This document shows positions 1-8,454 of a stretch of DNA of 64,000 bases, in pieces. This DNA comes from Muribaculaceae bacterium (GTDB lineage Bacteria > Bacteroidota > Bacteroidia > Bacteroidales > Muribaculaceae). The stretch lies in assembly GCA_022510385.1 (NCBI GenBank), contig JAFLTQ010000003.1, positions 62,001 through 126,000 on the forward strand. The letters run 5' to 3'. Both the position numbers and the translations under genes were made by a program. Below the pieces are notes generated by a model. It was not told where the DNA came from. It ran no database searches and was given only the letters and a program-made list of their open reading frames with translations. The first letter of the stretch is position 1. Each line of letters starts with the position of its first letter.

Positions 1-287
1 TAGAGCACTATCCTCACCAATGACAATACAAATGTCATTAATGAAGCATCCACATCATTGGCAATAAGTATCTTGCGGACTACCTCGAAAATCTTTCTGA
101 TAATGAACTTCCCGAGATAAAAAACAAATGCGGCGACGAGCAATTTAAAAGCAAATTGCACAACGCCGTTAGCAATAGTCGTTATAGCATCGTCAAAGCT
201 TAATCCTTTGATGGCATCCCAGCCCGAGTGGGCGCTATCGGTTTTATCCGGGAGCTCAACAATGGGAAGGTCTTGTGTCTGTAACAT
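1..287 (-). CDS. MscS-family mechanosensitive channel (N-terminal part, cut by window edge)
   Basis: The reading frame opens at an ATG at 285-287 on the minus strand and is still open at base 1, so about 95 N-terminal residues are visible and the pore and C-terminal domain lie outside. The visible part has a short polar head, a hydrophobic helix (about residues 44-57, around LLVAAFVFYLGKF), a basic stretch (IIRKIFEVVRKIL) and a second helix start (MTFVLSLVRIVL). This layout matches the small bacterial MscS-like channels that release solutes on hypo-osmotic shock in the inner membrane. It lies 50 bp downstream of the clostripain-like gene on the same strand. The family call rests on the N-terminal helices only, so another small membrane protein is possible. 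Confidence 0.72.
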   Translation of the reverse strand, partial: MLQTQDLPIVELPDKTDSAHSGWDAIKGLSFDDAITTIANGVVQFAFKLLVAAFVFYLGKFIIRKIFEVVRKILIANDVDASLMTFVLSLVRIVL

Positions 288-337
288 ATAACTTATTTTT
301 ATATTCAGCCATTGCGAGGCTTACCTTCCTACCCAAT

Positions 338-1564
338 TTATCTAAAGACAGACTGATACCATGCAAGTGATTGATAGTAGGTCTCTGTCGCGCTATAATC
401 GCTGAAATTATATAAATGGGTTGAAATTCCTGAAAATCTTTCCGGATCAAGATTCAACCTTATGTCATAATAGTTTCCTGTTGTTGTGTTTTTATATAAG
501 ATGCATTGATCCAAAACCCCGTTCAATTCCTCTTTAGAAATTGAGCCGCCGTTTTGTGCAGCCATATTCAACGTGTATTCCCCAAAGTCGTAGAAGGGGC
601 CGGTAGAAAACCTCGAATACTTCTTGAGTAAATCGGCATTGACAAATGTACCCTCTCTATAGAGAGCCCTACAAAAATCTGCCAGCACCTCTATCTTATT
701 CATATCTATGACCGCTATTGTGGCAAAAGTTCCGTCATAATATTGAAAGAAGGTATCTGCAGCCGCCACAAGGTCTTTATTTTTTCCTACTATCTGAGGA
801 AGAACAAGATGATAAGGCAATCCACTGTCGAGCACTTCGGTGGGATATCCAACATAGAAATCGCATTTACCTCTCATCTCATAAATTGACTCGATATTAC
901 TCATGTAACAAGAGTCAAACCAAATAAAATTAAAGAGAGCATCAGGAATAGCCTTAGCCAAGACATCGATATTTATTTGTTCATCAACAGTGTTCGGATA
1001 TGTCAGGTCCTGACCGAACGAATATTCCTGAGGAAGAGATACCAAACTCTTTGTCACTGTCGAAGTATATGGTTGTGAGGCAGTGCTATGCGACCATAAG
1101 ATTAATCCATAAGAATCTGACGGATAAGCGGAAACAACATAATTTATCACCTCTGAAATCCTCGCCGGATTGAGAGAGGCCAAACCATCTGAAAATCTCC
1201 TGACAATTTTCCAATCGTAAGGATTCTCCGAGTTTGCAGATTTAACAAGCTTAATCAACGACACGTCTGCTTTTCCTGTGCGTTTATTATTTTCATCATA
1301 TTCATAAACGGTCTGGAAAATTAAGACATTATTCTTTGACAGATCTATGTTTTCAGCAGCTTGAAGCATCTCCAGCTTATCGCTGACAAGATTACCGGAA
1401 AGGCTATTAGTAGCTACAGCATATATCAGAATTGTGGACTCATAAGATTCAACAGGATCTATAAATGGCGAGTCGTTTGGTTCATCCTGCTTACATGAAT
1501 ACATGGCAGTTGATATCAATATAACTGCCACGCTGCTTAATATTATCTTTATAATCTTTTTCAT
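338..1564 (-). CDS. Clostripain-like (peptidase family C11) lipoprotein
   Basis: 408 residues. The N terminus is a lipoprotein signal (basic MKKIIK, hydrophobic core, then MYSC with the lipidated Cys at 24), so the protein should be anchored in a periplasm-facing or surface membrane leaflet. The C11 fold is recognised from the His in LILWSH (H159) and the Cys in WFDSCYMSNIE (C219), the expected catalytic dyad, with an acidic residue just before the Cys. Relatives are secreted cysteine proteases specific for basic residues, many of unknown substrate in Bacteroidales. The start is the only ATG before the signal peptide, and a TAATTTTG -7 element ends 15 nt upstream. The role in this organism is inferred. 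Confidence 0.85.
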   Translation of the reverse strand: MKKIIKIILSSVAVILISTAMYSCKQDEPNDSPFIDPVESYESTILIYAVATNSLSGNLVSDKLEMLQAAENIDLSKNNVLIFQTVYEYDENNKRTGKADVSLIKLVKSANSENPYDWKIVRRFSDGLASLNPARISEVINYVVSAYPSDSYGLILWSHSTASQPYTSTVTKSLVSLPQEYSFGQDLTYPNTVDEQINIDVLAKAIPDALFNFIWFDSCYMSNIESIYEMRGKCDFYVGYPTEVLDSGLPYHLVLPQIVGKNKDLVAAADTFFQYYDGTFATIAVIDMNKIEVLADFCRALYREGTFVNADLLKKYSRFSTGPFYDFGEYTLNMAAQNGGSISKEELNGVLDQCILYKNTTTGNYYDIRLNLDPERFSGISTHLYNFSDYSATETYYQSLAWYQSVFR

Positions 1565-1578
1565 TTCCTATTCGGATC

Positions 1579-1586
1579 CAAAATTA
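1579..1586 (-). promoter_or_regulatory. Putative -7 promoter element (TAATTTTG) for the clostripain-like gene
   Basis: TAATTTTG on the minus strand matches the Bacteroidetes TAnnTTTG -7 consensus and ends 15 nt before the start codon at 1564. No convincing -33 TTTG is visible at the right distance. The rest of the gap up to 1848 is AT-rich and shows no gene and no clear promoter for the plus-strand gene that follows. Confidence 0.45.
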
Positions 1587-1848
1587 ACAATTTATTCTCA
1601 GACCCTACTAAGATATAATGTAAAAAAGCATAAAATAATAGGGTAGATCGGATTAGGTTTTCTATCTTTAAACGTAAACTTCTACTCTATATTATATGTG
1701 TTATTATTTCTTAAGAAAGGTAAGAATCATAGCAACAAATGACTAATTTCCACGTTATATGAAGAGTCGACTTGTGGGATTTTTTAACATTAAGAAAATT
1801 TCTCACATTCTCTTCTATCCCCGAATAGAGTTGATCTAACGTAGAGTG

Positions 1849-4383
1849 ATGCATTATATGTTGCGGTTCCTATCCTTAATTTTGCTCTTGGCCGTTTCTG
1901 TCAGCGGAAACGGTAAAAGCATTGTGCAATTAAGGGATTCCGTGACAGGAGAGCATCTTCCTTTCGCCAACATAGTGATCATCGATAATAAGAAGAAACG
2001 ATTTGTAACCGATGAAAAGGGCTACGTCACCATACCTGAAAATCTACGTCATGAACCCCTTGAATCATCCTACGTGGGATATACAAACAAACCTTTTATA
2101 ATCGGGGAAGGTGATACAATATATATTGTCAGACTTTCACCCACAGAGCATGACCTCCAGGAGGTGTTGGTGAAACCTAAGAAAGAAAAATATTCAAAAA
2201 AGAATAATCCGGCTGTCGATTTTGTAAAAAAAATAAGAGAGGATTCCAAAAATTATAATCCTAAGAAAGAGCCCTACTATAGCTATGATAAATATGAAAA
2301 ATCGCTGATTGCCCTTAACAATTTCACAGGGCAGTTTGATTCCGGATTTTTGGCCAAACACACCAACTTTCTAAAAAATTACGTAGATACCTCCAATTAT
2401 ACGGGAGCGAGGTTGCTTGATCTTATTTTCAAAGAGAAATTCTCATCTCATATAATGAGTCAAGATCCAAAAGCAAATAAAGAAATAATACAGGCTTTGC
2501 GCTCGGAGGGAATTGACGAAATAGTCAATGAAGAGAACACCAGGGTAGTGCTCGAGGATGTAATCAAAGAAGTCGACATATATGAGGGCAACATCAATAT
2601 CATGCAAAACAGGTTTGTTAGTCCTCTCTCAACTATTGGTCCCGACTTCTATAAATATTATCTCACCGACACGGTCTATATAGGGTCAGATGAATGTATC
2701 GAACTGACATTTGTGCCACGCAATGCCCAATCTATGGGATTCAACGGTAATATATATGTCCCGGTTGGCGACACCACGATGTTTGTGAAAAAAATCACAA
2801 TGCGGACGCCCCATGACATCAATCTTAATTTTCTTCAGAATCTTTATATTAATCAAAGCTATATGAAAGATTCTTTGGGAAACCGGCATAAGACGTATGA
2901 TGATGTGGTTGTCGAAATGAAATTATTACCGGGAACTCCGGAATTTTATGGAAGAAAAACTACAGTTTATGATAATTTCAGTTATGAAAAAAGAAAGGAT
3001 TTTGAAACTCATTATCATAAACTCGGGGATGTAATAAACATTGAGGATTCAATAGGGGCGACACCTCAATTCTGGGACTTAAAACGCATGGTTCCTCTGA
3101 CTCCCGCAGAATCAAGAATGGGAAATCTGATGGCCGATGCCAGGAAGAAGCCCTTCCTGTATTGGAGTGAGAAAGTGATTAGGATTCTGGAGAACGGATA
3201 TGTTGGAACGGGAAATCCCAGTAAATTTGATATAGGACCCATCAATTCTTTAATCAGCTATAGTCCTTCTCAAGGAATTAGATTCCGCATTGGGGGAATG
3301 ACAACTTCTGCATTGAATCCTCACCTTTTCTTAAAAGGTTACGTGGCTTATGCTACCAAGACTCGAGGGTTCAAGTATAGCGGCACTGTAGAATATTCTT
3401 TTGTAAAAAAGAAAAGATATGCCTCTGAATGGCCTCGTAATGGAATATATGCTTCCTATTCATATGATCAAGACCTTATAGGGGAAAGCTATAATTTCAC
3501 AAATTCCTATAACTTCGTTTTATCTTTGACAAGAAAATCGAATCACCTCTTCACCAACAGGAGAAGAGCAGAATTGGGATATGTTTTGGAATTGAGGAAT
3601 AATTTCTCTGTGGAAGCAGGTTTCAAATACACTCAGCAGATCGCTACAAGAAATATAGAATTCAAGAGAGGCAACGGGCAAATCTTGCCATGGTATCGTC
3701 AAACGATTTTCAATATTTCACTTCGATGGGCCAAGGGTGAAAAATTTATACAAGGAAGGTCATATCGTCGAGCCATAAATATGGATCCCTGGGTTTTGCG
3801 ACTCACCCATCAATTCGGACCAAAAGGTTTTCTGGGGTCAGCTTACACTACAAATATTACAGAATTTGCTGTTGAGAAACGTTTCTGGTTTTCAGCTTTC
3901 GGATATATGGATGTTTTGGCAAAAGCCGGAAAAGTCTGGAGTTCCGTATTTTTCCCTTCTCTTTTATGGCCTAATGCCAATTTATCATATACTATCCAAC
4001 CTGAAAGCTATTCCTTGCTCGACCCAATGGAGTTTGCCAATGACGCCTACGCCTCTATTGACATGACCTATTTCGGAAATGGTATTCTTTTCAACAGGAT
4101 TCCGTTGATCAAGAAATTGAAAATTAGGGAAGTTGTTACTTTCAAAGGACTGATGGGCACTTTGAGCCATAAGAATATGCCTTCGTATAATCCGGAACTG
4201 CTTGTGTTCCCGCCGGATGCACATGCCATGAAGATGAAGACAACTCCATATATGGAAATCGGAGCAGGGATAGATAATATCTTATCCGTGCTCCGTGTAG
4301 ATTATGTGTGGAGACTGACTTATAGAAACACTCCGGGTGTTGACCACAGCGGGTTAAGAGTTTCGCTTCATTTTACTCTCTAA
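1849..4383 (+). CDS. DUF5686 outer-membrane protein with N-terminal CarboxypepD_reg-like domain
   Basis: About 844 residues. The frame can open at GTG 1846, ATG 1849 or ATG 1858; I use 1849, although 1858 gives the cleaner signal peptide (MLRFLSLILLLAVSVSG). After the signal comes a CarboxypepD_reg-like beta sandwich (about 25-105: IVQLRDSVTGEHLPFANI, then VTDEKGYVTIP). The remainder is the DUF5686 region, rich in aromatic beta strands and ending in ...LRVSLHFTL, as expected for an outer-membrane barrel. The TonB-dependent transporter plug is absent, so this is not a SusC-type protein. The function is unknown; the family is common in Bacteroidetes. It stands alone, converging on plsC 33 bp downstream. 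Confidence 0.85.
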   Translation: MHYMLRFLSLILLLAVSVSGNGKSIVQLRDSVTGEHLPFANIVIIDNKKKRFVTDEKGYVTIPENLRHEPLESSYVGYTNKPFIIGEGDTIYIVRLSPTEHDLQEVLVKPKKEKYSKKNNPAVDFVKKIREDSKNYNPKKEPYYSYDKYEKSLIALNNFTGQFDSGFLAKHTNFLKNYVDTSNYTGARLLDLIFKEKFSSHIMSQDPKANKEIIQALRSEGIDEIVNEENTRVVLEDVIKEVDIYEGNINIMQNRFVSPLSTIGPDFYKYYLTDTVYIGSDECIELTFVPRNAQSMGFNGNIYVPVGDTTMFVKKITMRTPHDINLNFLQNLYINQSYMKDSLGNRHKTYDDVVVEMKLLPGTPEFYGRKTTVYDNFSYEKRKDFETHYHKLGDVINIEDSIGATPQFWDLKRMVPLTPAESRMGNLMADARKKPFLYWSEKVIRILENGYVGTGNPSKFDIGPINSLISYSPSQGIRFRIGGMTTSALNPHLFLKGYVAYATKTRGFKYSGTVEYSFVKKKRYASEWPRNGIYASYSYDQDLIGESYNFTNSYNFVLSLTRKSNHLFTNRRRAELGYVLELRNNFSVEAGFKYTQQIATRNIEFKRGNGQILPWYRQTIFNISLRWAKGEKFIQGRSYRRAINMDPWVLRLTHQFGPKGFLGSAYTTNITEFAVEKRFWFSAFGYMDVLAKAGKVWSSVFFPSLLWPNANLSYTIQPESYSLLDPMEFANDAYASIDMTYFGNGILFNRIPLIKKLKIREVVTFKGLMGTLSHKNMPSYNPELLVFPPDAHAMKMKTTPYMEIGAGIDNILSVLRVDYVWRLTYRNTPGVDHSGLRVSLHFTL

Positions 4384-4416
4384 GACCTATAATTGCCGGA
4401 TCAATTTCTCTTTTTA

Positions 4417-5169
4417 TTATTTCGGTCTTTCTCCACTACTGATTCCTTTATTTTCTTCTTTAAGTGCCGATTCAATATCTTCCCGGCATTGGGCCATCAG
4501 TTGCTTGGTGTTTAACCCTTTGGGGCCCGGATTAATCGGCTTATGGATGGTAAGTGTGATCAAGCCCGGGGAAACCTGTTTACCGAAACGAGGAAGACGT
4601 GAGTAACTCCCCTCGATTGTCACGGGGACAACAGGCCGATTAAATTCAGCTGCCAGCATAAAGGCACCTCTCTTGAAGGGTATCATCTTGCCATCCCAGC
4701 TCCTGCTCCCTTCCGGGAAAATCACGAGCGACATGCCGTCTTTCAGTGTGTCTTCGGCCTGGGATATCGTTTCTTTGATTGCAGCTATCTTGGAATCATC
4801 CACAAAGATATGATGGGCGTTCCTACATGCTGCTCCCACAAGAAAAATCTTTTCAAGACTTTTCTTCATCAACCATTTGAAGTTATGACCTAAGAAACCA
4901 TAGATAGTGAAAATATCAAAAGCTCCCTGATGGTTTGAAACGAATATATATGACGTTTTCTTGTCGATATTCTCTTTGCCTTTAACCTTCACTCTGATGA
5001 GAAAAATCCAACAGGTCAATTTCGACCAATAGTGTGGTGGCCAGTAACCAAAGAAATCATAACTGATAAGGATTGAGCCAATACTCGTAGTAATGGCAGT
5101 CAACATTGTCAAAACTACAAATATCGGTACAGCAATCAACCAATGATAAAAGAAATATAAAACTTTCAT
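4417..5169 (-). CDS. plsC: 1-acyl-sn-glycerol-3-phosphate acyltransferase (PlsC family)
   Basis: 250 residues. It transfers an acyl chain to the sn-2 position of lysophosphatidic acid to make phosphatidic acid at the inner membrane. The acyltransferase motif I NHQGAFD (H80, D85) and motif III FPEGSRS (151-157) are intact, and a hydrophobic N-terminal helix (about 6-36) anchors it. The length fits the family. The start codon lies one base beyond the rprY stop, so it is very probably co-transcribed with rprX-rprY, which places a phospholipid enzyme under or beside an envelope-type two-component system. Ornithine or other lipid acyltransferases share the same motifs, so the exact acyl acceptor is inferred. 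Confidence 0.88.
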   Translation of the reverse strand: MKVLYFFYHWLIAVPIFVVLTMLTAITTSIGSILISYDFFGYWPPHYWSKLTCWIFLIRVKVKGKENIDKKTSYIFVSNHQGAFDIFTIYGFLGHNFKWLMKKSLEKIFLVGAACRNAHHIFVDDSKIAAIKETISQAEDTLKDGMSLVIFPEGSRSWDGKMIPFKRGAFMLAAEFNRPVVPVTIEGSYSRLPRFGKQVSPGLITLTIHKPINPGPKGLNTKQLMAQCREDIESALKEENKGISSGERPK

Positions 5170-5170
5170 A

Positions 5171-5890
5171 TCATATCAACAAATCCCCTGTCTCTTTTGA
5201 ATCCGGTGCAATTAGTTTATAACCCTTACCATGAATATTAATAATTTCAATTGTGGGGTCATCCTTTAACAGCTTACGTAATTTGGTGATATAGACGTCC
5301 ATACTTCTTGCATTGAAATAATTATCATCTATCCAGATACTCTTCAAAGCAAAATTCCTTTCCAGGATTTCATTGATATGCTGGCATAGAAGTGCAAGAA
5401 GTTCAGACTCTTTGGTAGTGAGTTTCTGTGTTTTGTCTTTTGACACAAGCACCTGTTTTTGAGTATCAAAGGTAAATTTACCAATATTATAAATTGTCAC
5501 CTCCTTATCTTTCTTTCCTTTTACTCTTCTTAGAATAGCACCTATTCTAAACACAAGCTCCTCCATAGAGAAGGGTTTGGTTATGTAGTCGTCAGCACCT
5601 ATTTTGAAACCTTCAAGGATATCTTCTTTCAGATTCTTTGCAGTCAGGAAAATAATAGGGATTTCACGATTGACATTCCTTATTTCCTGAGCTAAAGTGA
5701 AACCATCTTTCTTAGGCATCATTACGTCGAGCACACAAAGATCATATTTCCCTTTCAAGAATTCCTGATATCCTTTCTCTCCATCAGAACATAAATCGGC
5801 ATTGAAGCCTTTGGCCTGGAGGAATTCCCGGAGTAACATCCCGAGATTCTCGTCATCCTCACATAGTAGAATTCTAACTTTCTCTTCCAT
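5171..5890 (-). CDS. rprY: OmpR-family response regulator RprY
   Basis: 239 residues. The receiver domain (about 1-120) has the acidic pair ED at 11-12, the phospho-acceptor D55 in LCVLDVMMPKKDG and the conserved Lys in ITKPFSMEE. The C-terminal winged-helix domain ends in MDVYITKLRK and IINIHGKGYKL. The sequence closely resembles Bacteroides RprY as I remember it, including the IWIDDNYFNARSMDV block. It follows the sensor kinase by 45 bp and precedes plsC by 1 bp. In Bacteroides and Porphyromonas, RprY has been linked to stress responses and Na+-NADH dehydrogenase regulation; that role is family knowledge, not visible here. Confidence 0.92.
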   Translation of the reverse strand: MEEKVRILLCEDDENLGMLLREFLQAKGFNADLCSDGEKGYQEFLKGKYDLCVLDVMMPKKDGFTLAQEIRNVNREIPIIFLTAKNLKEDILEGFKIGADDYITKPFSMEELVFRIGAILRRVKGKKDKEVTIYNIGKFTFDTQKQVLVSKDKTQKLTTKESELLALLCQHINEILERNFALKSIWIDDNYFNARSMDVYITKLRKLLKDDPTIEIINIHGKGYKLIAPDSKETGDLLI

Positions 5891-5935
5891 AATATTTTAA
5901 TTTTATTTTTTTCTAAGTTGTATATTATTATAAGA

Positions 5936-7459
5936 TTATTCGACACAAGGGAGGTTAATAATGAATATCGATCCCTTGCCATAATCACTTTCTACAGAAA
6001 TATTTCCCTTAAATATTTCCACCATTTTCTTCACATATGCAAGTCCCAAACCGAATCCTTTGACATCATGGCGATTACCGGTTGGCACCCTATAGAATTT
6101 CTCGAAAATTCTCTTGAAATCCTCCTTTTTGATTCCAAGACCATTGTCCCTGATTTTAATGCGGAGAGTATGCTCGTTGGGATTCATAGTGGTCACTGTC
6201 AGGATCGGGGCTTTTTCTTCATTCCGATACTTAATTGCATTGTCCAGCAAATTGTGAATTATATTGGTGAAATGCATTTGGTCAACTTCAATCAAACTGT
6301 TTTGGGCATTCAAATTTGTTGAAATATTACCCCCAAATTTTTCTGCCTTTATTTTAAAAGTGTCAACCACATTTTGTATCACTAAATTAGCATCAGTGAC
6401 AGAGAGTTTCACTGTAGCCTCCGAATTATCAAATACCGACATCAGCAGCACTTTTTCCACCTGAAACTGCAATCTCTTCGTTTCATCAGAAATAACACCG
6501 GCCAGTCGATTTAGTGAAGTTTCTGATTTTCTGACTGAGGCATCATTAAGCATTTGGGATGCCAAAGAGATTGTGGAAATTGGAGTTTTCAACTCATGCG
6601 TCATATTATGAATAAAGTCGGTCTTTATCTCAGAAAGCTTTTTCTGACGGAAAGCCATGATAATTGTAATCAAGAAAACGATTAACAAAATCAATGTAAA
6701 AATCAAAGTAGGGATTATGAACCTTACCGATGAAAATATATATTTATTTTTCTGAGGAAAATCGACATTCAAGCGCAACGGAGTGCCGGTATTTGGGAAA
6801 AGGGTCTGAGAATAGTGATTCTTGGGTGTTTCCTTCCCAAACTTATCTGTTGTGTAAATTATTTGTCCCCGGGTGTTGGTTATTGAGAAATTAAATTTCA
6901 GGTTCAGGCCGTTGGCAGCCAATTCATTTTGCAGATAATCCCTTATAATAGTGGAATCGGCTCTCTCTTTGGGAGGACGATTTCCGGCATCTCGCAATAT
7001 CGAAAGTATAACTTCATTAAGCAGACCTCGCTGATACAGATATTGCTTACGAAGCGTCTGTTGCATATTGCCATAGCGGCTTTGCAAATTATCTACATTT
7101 TGAGATCTGCCAAATTTGTGTTCAAAATTATTATTTTGAGGAATTGTTTGAGTTTGTCTTGAAAGCAAATCATCTATAGAATCTATCACCTCGCTTGATA
7201 ATCTCAAAGAAGAGGGTAAGGTTTCATCGTAATCCATTATGCTTGACTCCAATACCGCGATATCTTCCTGAAGGAAGTGCATCGTTTCTCGTTTTTCAAG
7301 ATAGGCTCCCGTGGAAGAAAGACATTTCATGACAATTTCTGAAAATTGCGACTCACGCATCTTCACCATATTTTCCAAATACATGATCTGGAAATATAGC
7401 AAAGCTCCGAACGTTATTGCCATAACTCCGGTGAGTAGCCAGATAATTGATTTCTTCAT
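5936..7459 (-). CDS. rprX: Sensor histidine kinase RprX
   Basis: 507 residues. Two membrane helices (about 5-27 and 246-270) bracket a ~220-residue periplasmic sensor region with no recognisable ligand fold. The kinase core follows: H box HNMTHELKTP with phospho-acceptor H288, N box NIIHNLLDNAIKYR, G1 box RDNGLGI, F box RIFEKFYRV and G2 box GFGLGLAYV. There is no clear HAMP domain, as in Bacteroides RprX. It is the partner of the response regulator immediately downstream and the first gene of rprX-rprY-plsC. The region upstream to the next hairpin is AT-rich; no exact TAnnTTTG was found there. Confidence 0.92.
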   Translation of the reverse strand: MKKSIIWLLTGVMAITFGALLYFQIMYLENMVKMRESQFSEIVMKCLSSTGAYLEKRETMHFLQEDIAVLESSIMDYDETLPSSLRLSSEVIDSIDDLLSRQTQTIPQNNNFEHKFGRSQNVDNLQSRYGNMQQTLRKQYLYQRGLLNEVILSILRDAGNRPPKERADSTIIRDYLQNELAANGLNLKFNFSITNTRGQIIYTTDKFGKETPKNHYSQTLFPNTGTPLRLNVDFPQKNKYIFSSVRFIIPTLIFTLILLIVFLITIIMAFRQKKLSEIKTDFIHNMTHELKTPISTISLASQMLNDASVRKSETSLNRLAGVISDETKRLQFQVEKVLLMSVFDNSEATVKLSVTDANLVIQNVVDTFKIKAEKFGGNISTNLNAQNSLIEVDQMHFTNIIHNLLDNAIKYRNEEKAPILTVTTMNPNEHTLRIKIRDNGLGIKKEDFKRIFEKFYRVPTGNRHDVKGFGLGLAYVKKMVEIFKGNISVESDYGKGSIFIINLPCVE

Positions 7460-7574
7460 TTTTTAGAAGCCTTATAAATATTTAACAATTGAAAAATTCA
7501 AAGGTTTAATCTGTTTTTAACTAAAACATATAAAATTAATAAAAATTTGCAAATAAAAATCTCTATAAATTCAT

Positions 7575-7629
7575 AAAAAAAGCTCTGTAAACAGGATGGC
7601 TACTTATATTATAGCCAACTGTTTACAGA
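7575..7629 (-). terminator. Intrinsic terminator for the DUF4923 / glgB unit
   Basis: A perfect 11-bp inverted repeat (TCTGTAAACAG at 7584-7594 and CTGTTTACAGA at 7619-7629) encloses a second inner stem GGCTA/TAGCC. On the minus strand it is followed by seven T residues (7575-7581). It lies 75 bp beyond the stop codon of the DUF4923 gene, so it should end that transcript ahead of rprX. Confidence 0.82.
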
Positions 7630-7703
7630 AACTTTTATGTTTAAATTTACTTTATAGGGTGATTATTTCATCTTTAATGAAATTGCTCCACCTGTGGAAG
7701 TTC

Positions 7704-8435
7704 TTATTTCCCGCCCTTCAGGATATCTTTCAATGTGCCCAATCCTGATGAAATCGATGAGCCCGAGGAATTTTCTGTTGTTGAAGTATTCACCATCTTC
7801 CATCCTATGCAGGCTCCTTCATAACTGTCGAGGATCGTACCAACCGCTTTTGCCATAGAATTCCCGGTCAGATTGGCAACTGTCGAAATAAAGGTCTTAA
7901 GTTTTGTGGCATCAAACATAAGATTCAAGTTTCTACCACTTTTTTCTATATAAGCTTTAAATCCACCTAACTTTATTCCCATCACATTAAAATTAAATGT
8001 GAAAGCACCATCGGCATCTTGCGGGCTTATTGTTCCTTTCAGGCTTAATGATTTTATTTTCATGGTGAAATTAGCCTCTTCATCAACTGTGAGGGTCATC
8101 CCGTTAAGCCCATATTGTTCATAATAGGGTTTGAGTTTCGATTCTATTGTAGCAGCGCCTGCAATTCCTCCGGCTTTCTGAAGGAAGTTGTCGCTTTTGA
8201 ATGTAACTGCCGGGCCTTCGGCTTTATATTCACCCACCAAGTCTTCTACTGAAAGTTTTGTCTTGGTGAAAACACCCTCTATAACTCCTGACAAAACATC
8301 ACCTATTCCCCCGGAACTTGACGATGAACCTTTGCCGCTCAATCCGCCAAGAATATCGCTTAGACTCTGAGCATTGACACATAGTGTTGAACCCATCAAC
8401 ATTGCGCCAATCATTAAAAACTTTCTGATTTTCAT
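7704..8435 (-). CDS. DUF4923 family secreted protein
   Basis: 243 residues. A Sec signal peptide (MKIRKFLMIGAMLMGSTLCVNAQ) is followed by a Gly/Ser-rich linker (about 27-50, SGKGSSSSSGGIG) and a domain matching the Bacteroidales DUF4923 family (VEDLVGEYKAEGPAVTF through GTILDSYEGACIGWKMV), then a second Ser/Gly-rich tail. It is probably periplasmic or outer-membrane associated; there is no lipobox. Only 19 bp separate it from glgB upstream, and a terminator follows, so it looks like the last gene of the ATPase-glgB unit. No biochemical function is known to me. Confidence 0.8.
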   Translation of the reverse strand: MKIRKFLMIGAMLMGSTLCVNAQSLSDILGGLSGKGSSSSSGGIGDVLSGVIEGVFTKTKLSVEDLVGEYKAEGPAVTFKSDNFLQKAGGIAGAATIESKLKPYYEQYGLNGMTLTVDEEANFTMKIKSLSLKGTISPQDADGAFTFNFNVMGIKLGGFKAYIEKSGRNLNLMFDATKLKTFISTVANLTGNSMAKAVGTILDSYEGACIGWKMVNTSTTENSSGSSISSGLGTLKDILKGGK

Positions 8436-8454
8436 TTTATTTCACTCAATTATA

